Source: a virus
Virus record (IMG/VR): IMGVR_UViG_3300050139_000115
Span: 1-53,474 of that record
Reading direction: 5' to 3' (one strand)
DNA length: 53,474 bases
Below, one piece after another: positions 29,701 through 39,006 of the stretch (its first letter is position 1; every line of letters starts with the position of its first letter). Under the pieces are notes generated by a model, which worked only from the letters and a program-made list of their open reading frames with translations, did no database searches and had not been told where the DNA came from. A program made the position numbers and the translations under genes.

Positions 29701-31050
29701 TCAGAGATACAAGGCCGCGCGAAACCCCACGCTGTAGGCGGCGTTGCCACGCACATCGTAGAGACTGAAATCCCAGACCCCGGCGCTCGACGAGGCGTTC
29801 CAGTAGCCGCCAGAGAGCGGGCACATGTCTGCCACACGATAATCGTAGAAGGCATCATTGCCGAAAGGGTTGGTGCCACCAACCCCGCCAACCAGGGGGC
29901 CACCAACCCCGGTCCATTGCCAGGCGAGTCCGCTGGTGGCCTCGCTGAACACCTGCGCGGCATTGCCGTAAAGCTTGAGACTGGCACTGGCAAGCGCCGC
30001 ACCGTAGGTCGCGCCGAGATCGTCGTAGTTCGCCGCCAGTTGCCCGGCCGTGCCCCAGAGATCGAGCGCGCCACCAACGCCGGCCGTCATGTCCTTCATG
30101 CGCGCCGAAGTCTTGAGCACGTAGTAATGCGTCGCGGCCGTCTCAGAAACCAGGCCAAGATCGATGTTGTAGATGAGGCCATTCAAATCGGCGACGCCGC
30201 TGTTCTGGCCGTTGTGTGTTGTCCGACTGAACAGGTTCGCCGATCCCGTCTTTCCGCAGTTGGTAGCCGTGCCATCGTTCAGGTAGAGGATGGCGGCGTC
30301 CTGCGCATCGCCCAGGGCGTTGTTGTTGCAGCCCTTGGGGAAGTTATTCACGGCGTGATACCAGGCGCAGTAGGTGGTGGTGCTCGACGCCTGGCCGTGG
30401 GCGTAGGCCAAGAGCGCCAGCGCCGCGCGGATGAAGCGAGACGAGCAGAAGAAGTTCGCGCCGCGCGTCTTGGCCGCCGCGATCGCGCCGTAGTAGGCAT
30501 CGATGGGCGCTCCGGTGAGGGAGGCAAAGTTCGTGTTGGCGATGCCTCCACGCAGGGCACTTGCCAGCGGGATGCCGTTTTTCAGGCTGGACGCAATGCC
30601 GCCGTTGCGACTCGGCACGTATTTGTCCACGAAGAAACCGGCCTGAATCGCGCCACCATCGTAGAACGCCCGGTGCAGCGCATAGCCCGCGGCGTTGGCC
30701 GTGGCCACGTCGACGTAAGCGGAAAATGGCTGGATCGCCACCTGGTTCAACGTGACGCCATTCGCGCCGGTCCCCCATTTGTAATAGAAGGCGGGAATCC
30801 AGACCATGACCGAGCCATCGGAATACTGGTAATTCCCGTAGGCGTCGGCGAGTGGATTCTGGTAGTCGGACAAACCGCCCATGCCGGCTGGCAGCGGGCC
30901 GGGACAGACGCCGACACCGAATCCAGCCTGGCCGGCAATGCCGATGTTGTTGATGCCACCCAGGGCGCCCGAGCCGATGACGATGCCGGTGGGGAACTGC
31001 ACCGGCTGGCCGTCCTTGCCGGTAATTTTGCGAAGATTGAGGTTGCTCAC
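29701..31050 (-). CDS. DGR2 target: tail protein with variable C-type-lectin end
   Basis: The 449-residue protein starts at GTG 31050, overlapping the upstream stop (GTGA). Its C-terminal half has the pattern of DGR-diversified phage receptor-binding proteins; the last 43 residues (from MCPLSGGYWNAS to GFRAALYL) come from the variable repeat. It lies between tail genes and lysis genes, so a distal tail fibre or receptor-binding role is most likely. Glycine/alanine-rich regions in the middle suit a fibre. Confidence 0.85.
   Translation of the reverse strand: MSNLNLRKITGKDGQPVQFPTGIVIGSGALGGINNIGIAGQAGFGVGVCPGPLPAGMGGLSDYQNPLADAYGNYQYSDGSVMVWIPAFYYKWGTGANGVTLNQVAIQPFSAYVDVATANAAGYALHRAFYDGGAIQAGFFVDKYVPSRNGGIASSLKNGIPLASALRGGIANTNFASLTGAPIDAYYGAIAAAKTRGANFFCSSRFIRAALALLAYAHGQASSTTTYCAWYHAVNNFPKGCNNNALGDAQDAAILYLNDGTATNCGKTGSANLFSRTTHNGQNSGVADLNGLIYNIDLGLVSETAATHYYVLKTSARMKDMTAGVGGALDLWGTAGQLAANYDDLGATYGAALASASLKLYGNAAQVFSEATSGLAWQWTGVGGPLVGGVGGTNPFGNDAFYDYRVADMCPLSGGYWNASSSAGVWDFSLYDVRGNAAYSVGFRAALYL
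29715..29829 (-). repeat. DGR2 variable repeat (VR)
   Basis: 115 bases aligned to the template at 29160-29274 with 15 differences: 13 at template A, and two T-to-G changes (TAT to GAT and TCC to GCC). The repeat ends GTTTCGCGCGG; beyond it template and VR differ. Confidence 0.95.
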
Positions 31051-31484
31051 AGAACGCTCCAATTTGAGTTGTCGGCTAGGGTCACTTCTACGCCGTCGCC
31101 AATGGTTAAAGGGCCGGCCGAATAGGCGTTATAGCCGGATGGTATGGTTACGTCGGCAAGTAAAGTCGTAGGGTTCATCCGCACCGCCGGATTGAGATCC
31201 GGATTCGCGGCAAGGGCCGCAGTCCATGCAGCCTGAGCAGCGACGCTGGCAGCGGCAGCGGCGATGGCATTGGCGGTCGCATTGGCAAGTCCGGCATTCA
31301 ATGCGGACTGCGCTAGGACGCCGGCAGATGTGGCCAATGACTGCTTGGCGTTCACATCGACTTGCAAGGCGTTCGCTTCGGTGACGAACGTCGGTAGTGC
31401 AGCCAAGAATGTATCTGCACGCGCCGCAAACGTGGTTGGGTCGATCGTGCTGGGCGGAGTCGGCAGCGGAGTGATACCAGGCAT
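31047..31484 (-). CDS. Tail fibre-associated protein
   Basis: The 145-residue protein has an alanine-rich helical region (ALNAGLANATANAIAAAAAS) and an end SAGPLTIGDGVEVTLADNSN, WSVL, a beta pattern common at the ends of phage tail fibre or baseplate proteins. It is coupled to the DGR2 target by GTGA, which suggests the two work together in the distal tail. Confidence 0.6.
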   Translation of the reverse strand: MPGITPLPTPPSTIDPTTFAARADTFLAALPTFVTEANALQVDVNAKQSLATSAGVLAQSALNAGLANATANAIAAAAASVAAQAAWTAALAANPDLNPAVRMNPTTLLADVTIPSGYNAYSAGPLTIGDGVEVTLADNSNWSVL

Positions 31485-32695
31485 TATATTTCCTCCAACT
31501 CTAGGGTGATTGTCGCTTTGTCCTGAAGGACCGAGTCCACGAGAAACTGCTTGTAAATACCGAGGATCGCCGTCATCTCAAACCAGTCGCTTGTCGAGTC
31601 ATCAAGACCCGTCCATAGCGCCGCTACCGCGTTCAGCGCTACCCGCGCATCGAGCGCCTTGTTCACGCGAGCGCTATCGAGCAGGAGCACCGAATTGGTC
31701 TTTGGCACCGTGCGTCGAGGAACCAAGGTTGCGTTCCCCCATGCGTCACGGGTAATCGAGCTGAAATTCACCCCATCGTTCGTCGCGTGCTCCTGCACGT
31801 CCCCGAGATATACAAAAGTCCCGAACACGGCCGCGCCGCACTTCACATTCCCGCTAGTATCCGAGAGCGTGAGCGTCACGATGATGTCCGAGTAAGGAGG
31901 AACATCAAACACCACCTTGCTAACCTTCGACGAGAAGGGCTCAAAAAAATACGCATACCCGTCGCTCACCTCACGGGTGCGCAGGTCGAACGTCGCGCCC
32001 GACACCACCGACCAGAATGTGGGCGAGCTGGCAGGGGCGTGTCCCGCGTTCCCATCCTGCAACGACTGGTAGCAGGTCGCAAAGCCCACCGTCACGCAAT
32101 CGCCTTTCGCATAGGTTAGACCAGGGATATAGGGCAGCGGGTACACGATGCCGCCCCCCGCAACCGAGGTCGCGCTAATGACGAGCGTGGTGCCCTTGAC
32201 GCCCGTAATGCCTACGGTGTTGATCCGCTCGCCAGGCGCCACGACCACCGCGAGGGGCGAGGCATGCACGGTCTGCGTATTGCGGGCGAGATCGAACATT
32301 GCCCATCGGTTCGTTGGACCAACATCGAGCCATTTTGTCGTGACGGTATCGGGGGGCACAGGCAGCGGATTTCCGATGTTGCCCGCGGCGAGCGACTCGT
32401 AGCAGCGATGGGTCGTGGCAGAGGAGCACGTGTCCCCAAGCGCGTAGGTGGTGGCCGCATTGTATGCGGTCTCGATCGGCCCAAGAATGCGCCACCACAA
32501 AGGCGAGGCGTTCGGGGTATGCCCGATGTTCGCGTTCGCTATCGATTCATAGATGGTAAAGTCGGCTGCGACGAGCGCAATATCCCCAAACGTGTAGGTT
32601 GTACCCGCCACATACGCAGGGGGAGCGTGCGGCTCGGCCGCCGAACTGCTGGTCAGCTTCGCGTCGGTAATCACCACTGGCGGGGTTACTCTCAT
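31484..32695 (-). CDS. Tail protein with carbohydrate-binding-like repeats
   Basis: The 403-residue protein holds three copies of a short module with the pattern aromatic-G-D-x-n-YES/YQS-x-n-N-x-G-(H/N)-P-W: TTYTFGDIALV, TTYALGDTCSS and LTYAKGDCVTV each start one. This resembles chitin-binding-type (CBM5/12) modules. The C-terminal part is beta-rich. Following the tape measure gene, it is probably a distal tail or adhesion protein. Confidence 0.65.
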   Translation of the reverse strand: MRVTPPVVITDAKLTSSSAAEPHAPPAYVAGTTYTFGDIALVAADFTIYESIANANIGHTPNASPLWWRILGPIETAYNAATTYALGDTCSSATTHRCYESLAAGNIGNPLPVPPDTVTTKWLDVGPTNRWAMFDLARNTQTVHASPLAVVVAPGERINTVGITGVKGTTLVISATSVAGGGIVYPLPYIPGLTYAKGDCVTVGFATCYQSLQDGNAGHAPASSPTFWSVVSGATFDLRTREVSDGYAYFFEPFSSKVSKVVFDVPPYSDIIVTLTLSDTSGNVKCGAAVFGTFVYLGDVQEHATNDGVNFSSITRDAWGNATLVPRRTVPKTNSVLLLDSARVNKALDARVALNAVAALWTGLDDSTSDWFEMTAILGIYKQFLVDSVLQDKATITLELEEI

Positions 32696-35600
32696 GCCGC
32701 TACCGTTTGCAGCCTCTGACCATCTGGGGTCATGTTGCGAATTAGGTCATAGTGTTTCTTGACGCTCTGCGCGGTGACGTTCGATACCGCAACCAGCTTA
32801 TCAATTCGACCATTCAGCGTCTTGATCTCCTCTAGCAGATCATCGTTCGCGGCGCTCCCTCCGCCCCGCCAATTTGACGCCTGGGACGGGGTGAGTACAG
32901 CCTCGCCCTTGTGCGCACGCATCAGGTAGTCGTCGCTTGGCACATAGCGGAGGCCCAGCGCGTGGCCGGGAATCGCGGCGATGATCGCTTTCTGTGCCGC
33001 GATGTTGTCGGCGATAGCCTGCAACTGTGCCGCCTGTCCGTAGGTCTGGTCGTAGACGCCGCCCGCCTTCCAGAACTCCGCTTTGAATCCTGCGAAGTCA
33101 GAGTTGGTATACCCTCCGAGCAGTTGATACTGGCTCGTATTCTGAAGAATGCCCGCCGCGTCGACGTAAAGCTGTGCAGCCGCGCCACCCGAAGCGGTTT
33201 GCTGATTCACCCCATACGCGGAAACGAGTGAGTTGATACCGGTGATGCCCACGTTAACCGAAGCGACGAGTGCCGACTGCTGCGCAACAGATGCCGAGAG
33301 CGCGGCTTGTGCGTCGCTGAGGCGCTTTGCGTCAGCCGCAACCGTCGCAGCCTTTGCTGCTGCATCATCGGCTGCGGTCTTCGCTACCGCGGCTGCGTCT
33401 GCATTCTGCAAGACGCTTTGCTTGGTCAGATCAACCAAAGTCTGGAGTAATGTCGCTGTCGTCTTCGAAGCAAGGGCAATTCCATCGAGACTGTCGCTCT
33501 GAATCGTGGATCCAGAGATCAACGACGTGAGCATCGCGCTGGAATAGGTCGCGTTGAGTAGGGTTATGCTCTTGACCGCATCTTGAATTGTGTTCCCCGT
33601 CAGTACCAACTTGCTTTGCGCATCCGTCAACGCATTGCCCGCCAGAATCGCGGTCACCTGTTGCAAAGTGAGCGCGTTCCCTGCGGTAAGCTGCGCAAGC
33701 TGATTCGCGGTAATCGTGTTGCCCGCCAAAATCGCGGTCACTTGTTGTGTGGTGAGCGCGTTGCCAGAAGAAAGGGCCGCAAGCTGCTGCGCGGTCAACG
33801 TGTTCCCGGTCAGAATCGCGAGCATTTGTTCGGAGGTCAGCGCGTTCCCGGCAGAGAGTTGAGTGAGTTGCTGCGCGGTGATGGTATTCCCCGTCAGGAT
33901 TGCGACAACCTGTTGCGCGTTAAGCGTATTGCCCGCGGTGATCTGCGCAATCTGACTTTGCGTGAGCACGTTCCCGGCGAGAATCGCAAACACCTGTTGC
34001 GAGGTCATTGTGTTACCCGCAACGAGCTGGGTAAGCTGCTGCGCGGTGATCAAATTTCCAGCCAAGATTGCAAGCACCTGCTGCGTGCTCGTCGCGTTCC
34101 CTGCGGAAAGTTGCGTTACCTGCTCAGCGGTCAGGCTATTCCCAGCCATGATCGCGACAATTTGATTTGCGGTCAGCGCATTGCCCGCGGCAACTTGCGC
34201 AACCTGGTCAGAGGTCAACGTGTTGCCCGACATGATCTGGACAATCTGCGAAGCGAGCAGCGCGTTGCCCACGCCAATCTGCGCAACCTGATCAACCGTC
34301 AGCGCGTTGCCAGCATTAAGCTGCGCGATCTGAGCTTGCGTTAGCGCGTTCCCCGCGATGAGTTCGACCAACTGCGATGCGGTGATGCTGTTGCCATTGG
34401 TAATCTGCGTTACCTGCTCAGCGGTCAGGCTATTTCCGGCGATGATCTGCCCCGTCTGATCTTGTATGAACAAATTCCCGTCAATCACCTGCACCGTCTG
34501 CCCCAGAAGCGCGGCATGGATTGTGTCAAGCAAAGCGAGTTGGCCTTTGAGAATTTCCGTGTTCGGGTCGACCTTGCCCAGCTCCGCCTTAACCTGCTCC
34601 AGCACCGCGACCTGGGTTTGGAGCAAGGCAGCGTTGTGTTCTTCCCAATTTATCGACGCAACCGCAGCGGCGTTCGCTTTCTGCAACATGTCCACCACTT
34701 TGCCTTGATCTCGCGCATAGGCGTTGGCGCTGGTAGCGGTGGCCATGCTCGCAGCGAGGTAGTCGTCGGCGGCTTTCGGCAATGCCTGCAGCGCCGAAAC
34801 ATCCCCGCCCATGGCTGCGCTGAAAGTTTGATTCAGAACCTCCGACGCGCTCGACTTCCCCGCACCGATGATTTTGGTAATCTCTGCGGTGAGGTTGGTG
34901 CTGATCTGGCGATAGGTATCCGCCAGTCGGTGCGCCGTGTTCGCTGCGCTACTGCTCGCCTGTATCTCGGCGCTCACCGCTGCGGTTGCTGCCTGCTGCG
35001 CCGTGGTGATCTGCTGTGCAAGGGTCTGCACCGCATTCGCGGCGCCGGTGGCAGAGGCCGCGAGATCCTGTGCGGCATAGATCTGTAGCTGCAATGCGGC
35101 TAATGATGGGTCAAGGGCCTTGAGTTCATCCTCGCGCTTCGCGGCGAGAGCGCCGATCGCGTTGCCTTGGAGTTCCATCAGTTGGATCTCCATCTGCCGG
35201 CGCTGATTGTCGAGCGCGAGCTTGGCGGCGATCTGCGCGTTGGTGATTCGAACGAAAGTCTGCGTGAGCGACTCACCGCTTTGCTGCAACGCGGCGATAT
35301 TCGGGATCAGGGTAGAAGCAATGGTATCTGACGTCTTCGCGAGCACATCGATCATGTCCTGCTGGACGCCCTTGCCCGAGTTCGCGGCTTGCACCGTGAT
35401 TGCAGCGAGCCCGGAGGTATCCATATTCAGCGCCTTCGCTTGCGCTTCCATGCTCGCGAACACCTCTGCGACCGACTTGTTAAATGCGGTGAGCGAATCC
35501 GCGGGTATTGGATCGACGCGAGATCCGCCCCAGTAGTCATTCGGTGGAGTGCCGATCATCGTGGTCACGCCCCCACCCGAGAGACCCCCGCGTGAAACAG

Positions 35601-38202
35601 AACCCGTCAAATAGTTCCCAACGTCCTGCGCCTGGCGGTCGCTCCCGCCCCCGCCGAACATCGAGCCAATCATGCCCCCTAGAGTGGAGCCAACGATAGT
35701 GCCAATCGGACCGAAGTAGCTTCCCGCAATACCGCCGAGCGTCGATCCGATTCCACCCGCCACATTCCCGGTAGCGGCCATGACCAAACCGCTAATGAAG
35801 GGGAGGCCAAACCCGTAGTTTCCGATGTCCGCAATCCACTGGGAGCCCATGCTGACGCCCATGTCTTGGAACACCCCGTTCGCCATCCCGGTCACCCCGG
35901 TCGCGCCTTTCGAGAACATACTCCCGATGCTGCTCATGCTACTCAACGAACTCAGCGAACTGGCTGCAGTTCCACCCGCCACTGTGCTACCCGCTGCGCT
36001 CGCCACACCCGCTGCACCGCCGCTGACGACGGACCCAACAACGGTCACCATGAACTTCTGCGCCGCCAAGCGTGCGAGCGCATCCTTGAGGACGGAAATG
36101 AAGTCGGCCATCCCGAGTTTGCCGTGGCGGAAGAAGTTGTACACCGCGTCTTCCATACCCTTGAATGCGGTGGCGAACGCATTCTTGGTTTGCAATGCCG
36201 AGTTGGTGGCATTGTCCATGTACTCGTTGTACGCTTGCTTCGCGCCGGCGACCCAGTCGCGCTCTTTTGCAATCTTGAAAGCAGTTACATCGAGCACCTG
36301 TGCTTTCTGGTCTGCCGCCTCTTTCACCAGCAAAGCCTCTGCCGCCGCGTACTGCCCTCGGTCATCGTTGCTCGCTCGCGCTTGCGCAGCGAGGGCGAGG
36401 AGCTTGGTGCGCAGTTCGACATCGATCTTGTGCGCTTCATTCAGCAGCGCCTGCTCCGTGGTGGTCTTCCCAAGCAAATCGATCTGGAACTTGAGATCCT
36501 CCAGGTACGCAGCATCTTTCTCAAGTGTGGGGTCAACCATCGCGCGCATCGCGAGCGAAGCCTTGCGCGCATCCGCCGCCGCAGCTTCCGCCAGCACTTG
36601 ATTCCCCTGCACTTCGGTTAGATGCTGCAAACTTCCCGCGAGGTGCGTCACGCTACCGTCGGCAGCCATGACATCTCGCCCGTACAATTCCATCGCTACT
36701 TTTTCAGCATCGGTCTTCTCGAGCGCTGAACCAGACTTGATCTGCAACTCGTCCAGTGTCTTGGTGAACAGAATCACCTGCTTCAGCGCATCGACATGTC
36801 GCGCAAGTGCCAACACGTTTCCGGCGTGACTCTCGCCGTTCTTGTCAACGTCGAAAGAAAGTTTCTGCAATGAACCAGACAGCAACTGGTACATCGTTTT
36901 CTCTTCTTGGGTCTGGTTATCCAGCTTGCCCATTTCCTGCTCAAGCGACTGCATGGCGTGCTCGTAGAGCTTCAATTCGGCGGCGGCAAGCTTCGGGTCA
37001 CCGACAGCGAAGTTAAGGGGCTTTTTGACGACAAGTTGACCATACTGATCAACGGCGCCGGACCAAGGCCCAGGTTCTCCGGCAGGCCCAACCCCAGTCT
37101 TGGCAAGTGACTTACGATACTCAATCGCCTTCTGCACCTTGTCCGCAAAGGACTCAAATCCCATCGCAGCCTTGTTGATATCCTCCAACATCGCGTCATC
37201 AATGGTGCCAACCTGCGTTTTAAGGTCATTCCACGCGGCAACTATTCCTTCGGTGTTGAGCGCGGGTTTCTCGCTTGGTTTTGACTTCAGCGCCCAAGCT
37301 TCCGTGCGCCCCACCGTTGCCATCGCGCCGCCAATTCCCTTGCCTATGATATTGACAACGGTCGCGAAACCCTTGAAGCTGTCAACTGCATTCGCAACCG
37401 CAATCGCAATACCATCCGCCCAGTCAGCTAGCGTATTATCAGCGGCGAGCCTTTTCACCGCGCCACCTAGCGAATCCGACTGCGTGGCCGCCTCAAGCAA
37501 TACGCCTACAAAGGTCTGCATCGTTGGAATCAGCGCACTTGCAATCGTGTTCCAGAGAATTTCCTTTTGCTGGTTCAACTTGGCAACTTCAATCCGATAC
37601 TCTTCCGCTCGCTGCGCTTGCTCGGTGGTAACGCTCGCTTCGATATCCCCGAGTTCGAGCAGTTTTTTCATAACCGGAATTTGATCCGCGCCCGCTTTCC
37701 CCAATATCGCGCGTACCACCGCGAGCTTGCCCGCGCCGTCGCTGTACTTATCGAGCGCAACAGCGATGTCTTTGTACATCGTGTTTAGGTCTTTTTCATT
37801 CCCAGTCGCGTCCTTCGTCGTCAGACTCAGCTTAGCGAGTGCCTGAGTCGATACCGCAGTTGCATTCCCAGACGCCGACATCGTCTTGCTCAGAATCGAC
37901 ATCGCCTGCTCCACGCTCGCGATGTCTTTCCCGGCAATCCCAGCAACAAATTGCAGCTTCGAAAAGTTCTCTACGCTGACCCCGGTTTTCTCCGACGCGT
38001 CTTTCAGTCGCGCCATCGAATCCACTACGGAGTCAATTTTATCGATCAACATCTTCGCCGAAAACCCGACCCCGATCGTCCCAAGAATCTGTTCGATTCC
38101 GCGCACAGCATCCCCCACGATGCGATTTGCCGAGGCCATATCTGACGTCAGACGCGCCATGTTGGCGAGCATCTGAACCTCGAGTGTGCCGGCGAGCGCC
38201 AT
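32692..38202 (-). CDS. Tail tape measure protein
   Basis: The 1836-residue protein is the largest in the genome and follows the tail tube and chaperone genes. N-terminal half: long helical regions; middle: glycine/alanine-rich hydrophobic segments (VGSVVSGGAAGVASAAGS; IGTIVGSTLGGMIGSMFGGG). Residues about 1240-1550 are 22 copies of a 14-residue repeat. ATG 38202 (MALAGTLEVQM) has GGGA 7 bases upstream and is preferred to TTG 38214. By the usual rule of about 1.5 angstrom per residue the tail would be roughly 270 nm. Confidence 0.9.
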   Translation of the reverse strand: MALAGTLEVQMLANMARLTSDMASANRIVGDAVRGIEQILGTIGVGFSAKMLIDKIDSVVDSMARLKDASEKTGVSVENFSKLQFVAGIAGKDIASVEQAMSILSKTMSASGNATAVSTQALAKLSLTTKDATGNEKDLNTMYKDIAVALDKYSDGAGKLAVVRAILGKAGADQIPVMKKLLELGDIEASVTTEQAQRAEEYRIEVAKLNQQKEILWNTIASALIPTMQTFVGVLLEAATQSDSLGGAVKRLAADNTLADWADGIAIAVANAVDSFKGFATVVNIIGKGIGGAMATVGRTEAWALKSKPSEKPALNTEGIVAAWNDLKTQVGTIDDAMLEDINKAAMGFESFADKVQKAIEYRKSLAKTGVGPAGEPGPWSGAVDQYGQLVVKKPLNFAVGDPKLAAAELKLYEHAMQSLEQEMGKLDNQTQEEKTMYQLLSGSLQKLSFDVDKNGESHAGNVLALARHVDALKQVILFTKTLDELQIKSGSALEKTDAEKVAMELYGRDVMAADGSVTHLAGSLQHLTEVQGNQVLAEAAAADARKASLAMRAMVDPTLEKDAAYLEDLKFQIDLLGKTTTEQALLNEAHKIDVELRTKLLALAAQARASNDDRGQYAAAEALLVKEAADQKAQVLDVTAFKIAKERDWVAGAKQAYNEYMDNATNSALQTKNAFATAFKGMEDAVYNFFRHGKLGMADFISVLKDALARLAAQKFMVTVVGSVVSGGAAGVASAAGSTVAGGTAASSLSSLSSMSSIGSMFSKGATGVTGMANGVFQDMGVSMGSQWIADIGNYGFGLPFISGLVMAATGNVAGGIGSTLGGIAGSYFGPIGTIVGSTLGGMIGSMFGGGGSDRQAQDVGNYLTGSVSRGGLSGGGVTTMIGTPPNDYWGGSRVDPIPADSLTAFNKSVAEVFASMEAQAKALNMDTSGLAAITVQAANSGKGVQQDMIDVLAKTSDTIASTLIPNIAALQQSGESLTQTFVRITNAQIAAKLALDNQRRQMEIQLMELQGNAIGALAAKREDELKALDPSLAALQLQIYAAQDLAASATGAANAVQTLAQQITTAQQAATAAVSAEIQASSSAANTAHRLADTYRQISTNLTAEITKIIGAGKSSASEVLNQTFSAAMGGDVSALQALPKAADDYLAASMATATSANAYARDQGKVVDMLQKANAAAVASINWEEHNAALLQTQVAVLEQVKAELGKVDPNTEILKGQLALLDTIHAALLGQTVQVIDGNLFIQDQTGQIIAGNSLTAEQVTQITNGNSITASQLVELIAGNALTQAQIAQLNAGNALTVDQVAQIGVGNALLASQIVQIMSGNTLTSDQVAQVAAGNALTANQIVAIMAGNSLTAEQVTQLSAGNATSTQQVLAILAGNLITAQQLTQLVAGNTMTSQQVFAILAGNVLTQSQIAQITAGNTLNAQQVVAILTGNTITAQQLTQLSAGNALTSEQMLAILTGNTLTAQQLAALSSGNALTTQQVTAILAGNTITANQLAQLTAGNALTLQQVTAILAGNALTDAQSKLVLTGNTIQDAVKSITLLNATYSSAMLTSLISGSTIQSDSLDGIALASKTTATLLQTLVDLTKQSVLQNADAAAVAKTAADDAAAKAATVAADAKRLSDAQAALSASVAQQSALVASVNVGITGINSLVSAYGVNQQTASGGAAAQLYVDAAGILQNTSQYQLLGGYTNSDFAGFKAEFWKAGGVYDQTYGQAAQLQAIADNIAAQKAIIAAIPGHALGLRYVPSDDYLMRAHKGEAVLTPSQASNWRGGGSAANDDLLEEIKTLNGRIDKLVAVSNVTAQSVKKHYDLIRNMTPDGQRLQTVAA
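33559..34482 (-). repeat. Twenty-two 42-bp repeats inside the tape measure gene
   Basis: Each unit encodes 14 residues with the pattern x-G-N-x-h-T-x-x-Q-h-x-x-h-h, for example AGNALTAQQVTAIL-like units. Copies are diverged in DNA but constant in length, 22 in a row by my count. The period equals two heptads, so a regular helical structure is likely. Confidence 0.9.
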
Positions 38203-38214
38203 GTGTTTTCCCAA

Positions 38215-38240
38215 TAAAAAGGCCCGCCGAAGCGGGCCTT
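38215..38240 (-). terminator. Terminator just before the tape measure gene
   Basis: On the - strand a 7-bp GC stem (GGCCCGC/GCGGGCC, 9 bp with two outer A-T pairs) with a TTCG loop is followed by TTTTT. It lies 13 bases before the tape measure ATG, so expression of that gene needs read-through, antitermination or a local start. Confidence 0.8.
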
Positions 38241-38259
38241 GATTTAGAGCGTTTCAGTG

Positions 38260-38451
38260 CTACTTATCGCGCAACCATATTGTTAAACGGCAGCCGGCTA
38301 TCAGCGCCGCTCCAAGAGTAAAAAAGATAGCCATCAACGCCGACTGGTCTAGGTCTGTTCGGTTGCCCATCTTCACGAAAATCCAAACACTATAAACAAG
38401 CAGAGCAAAGCCGAGCAACTGCCCCACCTTCAGCCAAGTTTCGATTCGCAT
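38260..38451 (-). CDS. Small two-span membrane protein
   Basis: The 63-residue product has two membrane segments (LLGFALLVYSVWIFVKMG and LMAIFFTLGAALIAGC) with a short charged loop. GGAGGGAACCG directly before the ATG is a strong ribosome site. A membrane protein between tail genes is unusual; superinfection or DNA-entry roles are possible. Confidence 0.65.
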   Translation of the reverse strand: MRIETWLKVGQLLGFALLVYSVWIFVKMGNRTDLDQSALMAIFFTLGAALIAGCRLTIWLRDK

Positions 38452-38493
38452 CGGTTCCCTCCATTGCCCAAAAATGGAACGATACGCCGATTC

Positions 38494-39006
38494 CTAGAGC
38501 TTTTCGAAGTTTTGAATTGACAGTTGCAGCGCTGTCTTTTCCGGTTTTAGATCAGGCGATTTCCACGGCGGCGCACAGCCTAGCTTTTCGGCGCGGTGCG
38601 ATTCAGACAGATATTCACCCGACAGACGGCGCAGCGTCTTCGCTTCCCATGGTTGTAGATTGACGCCTGTTTCCTGTTGCCAGGCGATTAAGTCTTTGCT
38701 GGTGATAGGCCCCGCGCCCATTCCGGCCGCGACGGTTGGCCCAACGTCGAGCAGGTAGCCAACCAGATATGCGCCCTGTTCCAGCGGCGGCATCTCCGGC
38801 ATATACGTATCGCGCATTGCCTCGACAATCGCTTCCGAAACCCACCCAGCCCATTCCGGTGCCCATTCTTCCCGTATGCGCTCAAGTCGCGAAATCTGCG
38901 GTTCCTTTGATTTGTCGTGCTTCGCCCTCTCCGGGGTTGCGTTCAGATACGCGACCTGCTTTATGTAGAGGGCAAGGTCGCCGAAGAGGGCTTGCTGAAA
39001 TTGCTG
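38494..39006 (-). CDS. Tail assembly chaperone, downstream (T-like) frame
   Basis: This frame opens at 39006, inside the end of the upstream chaperone gene, and is -1 relative to it. The sequence FGDLALYIKQVAYLNATPER at its start and GPITSKDLIAWQQETGVNLQ later, with PWEAKTLRRLSGEYL, looks coding throughout. No start codon with a ribosome site covers the N-terminal part; the first ATG is 38817. By analogy with lambda G-GT it may be made as a -1 frameshift extension, but no classical slippery heptamer is in the overlap. Confidence 0.6.
   Translation of the reverse strand, partial: QQFQQALFGDLALYIKQVAYLNATPERAKHDKSKEPQISRLERIREEWAPEWAGWVSEAIVEAMRDTYMPEMPPLEQGAYLVGYLLDVGPTVAAGMGAGPITSKDLIAWQQETGVNLQPWEAKTLRRLSGEYLSESHRAEKLGCAPPWKSPDLKPEKTALQLSIQNFEKL

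Noticed and set aside
29917-31125. Rightward 402-codon open frame opposite the DGR2 target gene
   Set aside because: Arginine/valine-rich composition of an antisense shadow; the leftward frame has the conserved lectin end and the variable repeat.
33583-34344. Long rightward open frame (253 codons) with repeated QNRGHLL-like units
   Set aside because: It is the antisense shadow of the tape measure repeats; the repeat pattern is explained by the leftward protein.
33559-34482. Regular 42-bp repeats that might be taken for a CRISPR array
   Set aside because: Units are contiguous with no spacers, diverged in DNA and constant in protein; they are in-frame coding repeats of the tape measure gene.
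35825-36601. Rightward 258-codon open frame opposite the tape measure gene
   Set aside because: Serine/alanine-rich shadow in a GC-rich gene, no ribosome site, no neighbours on that strand.
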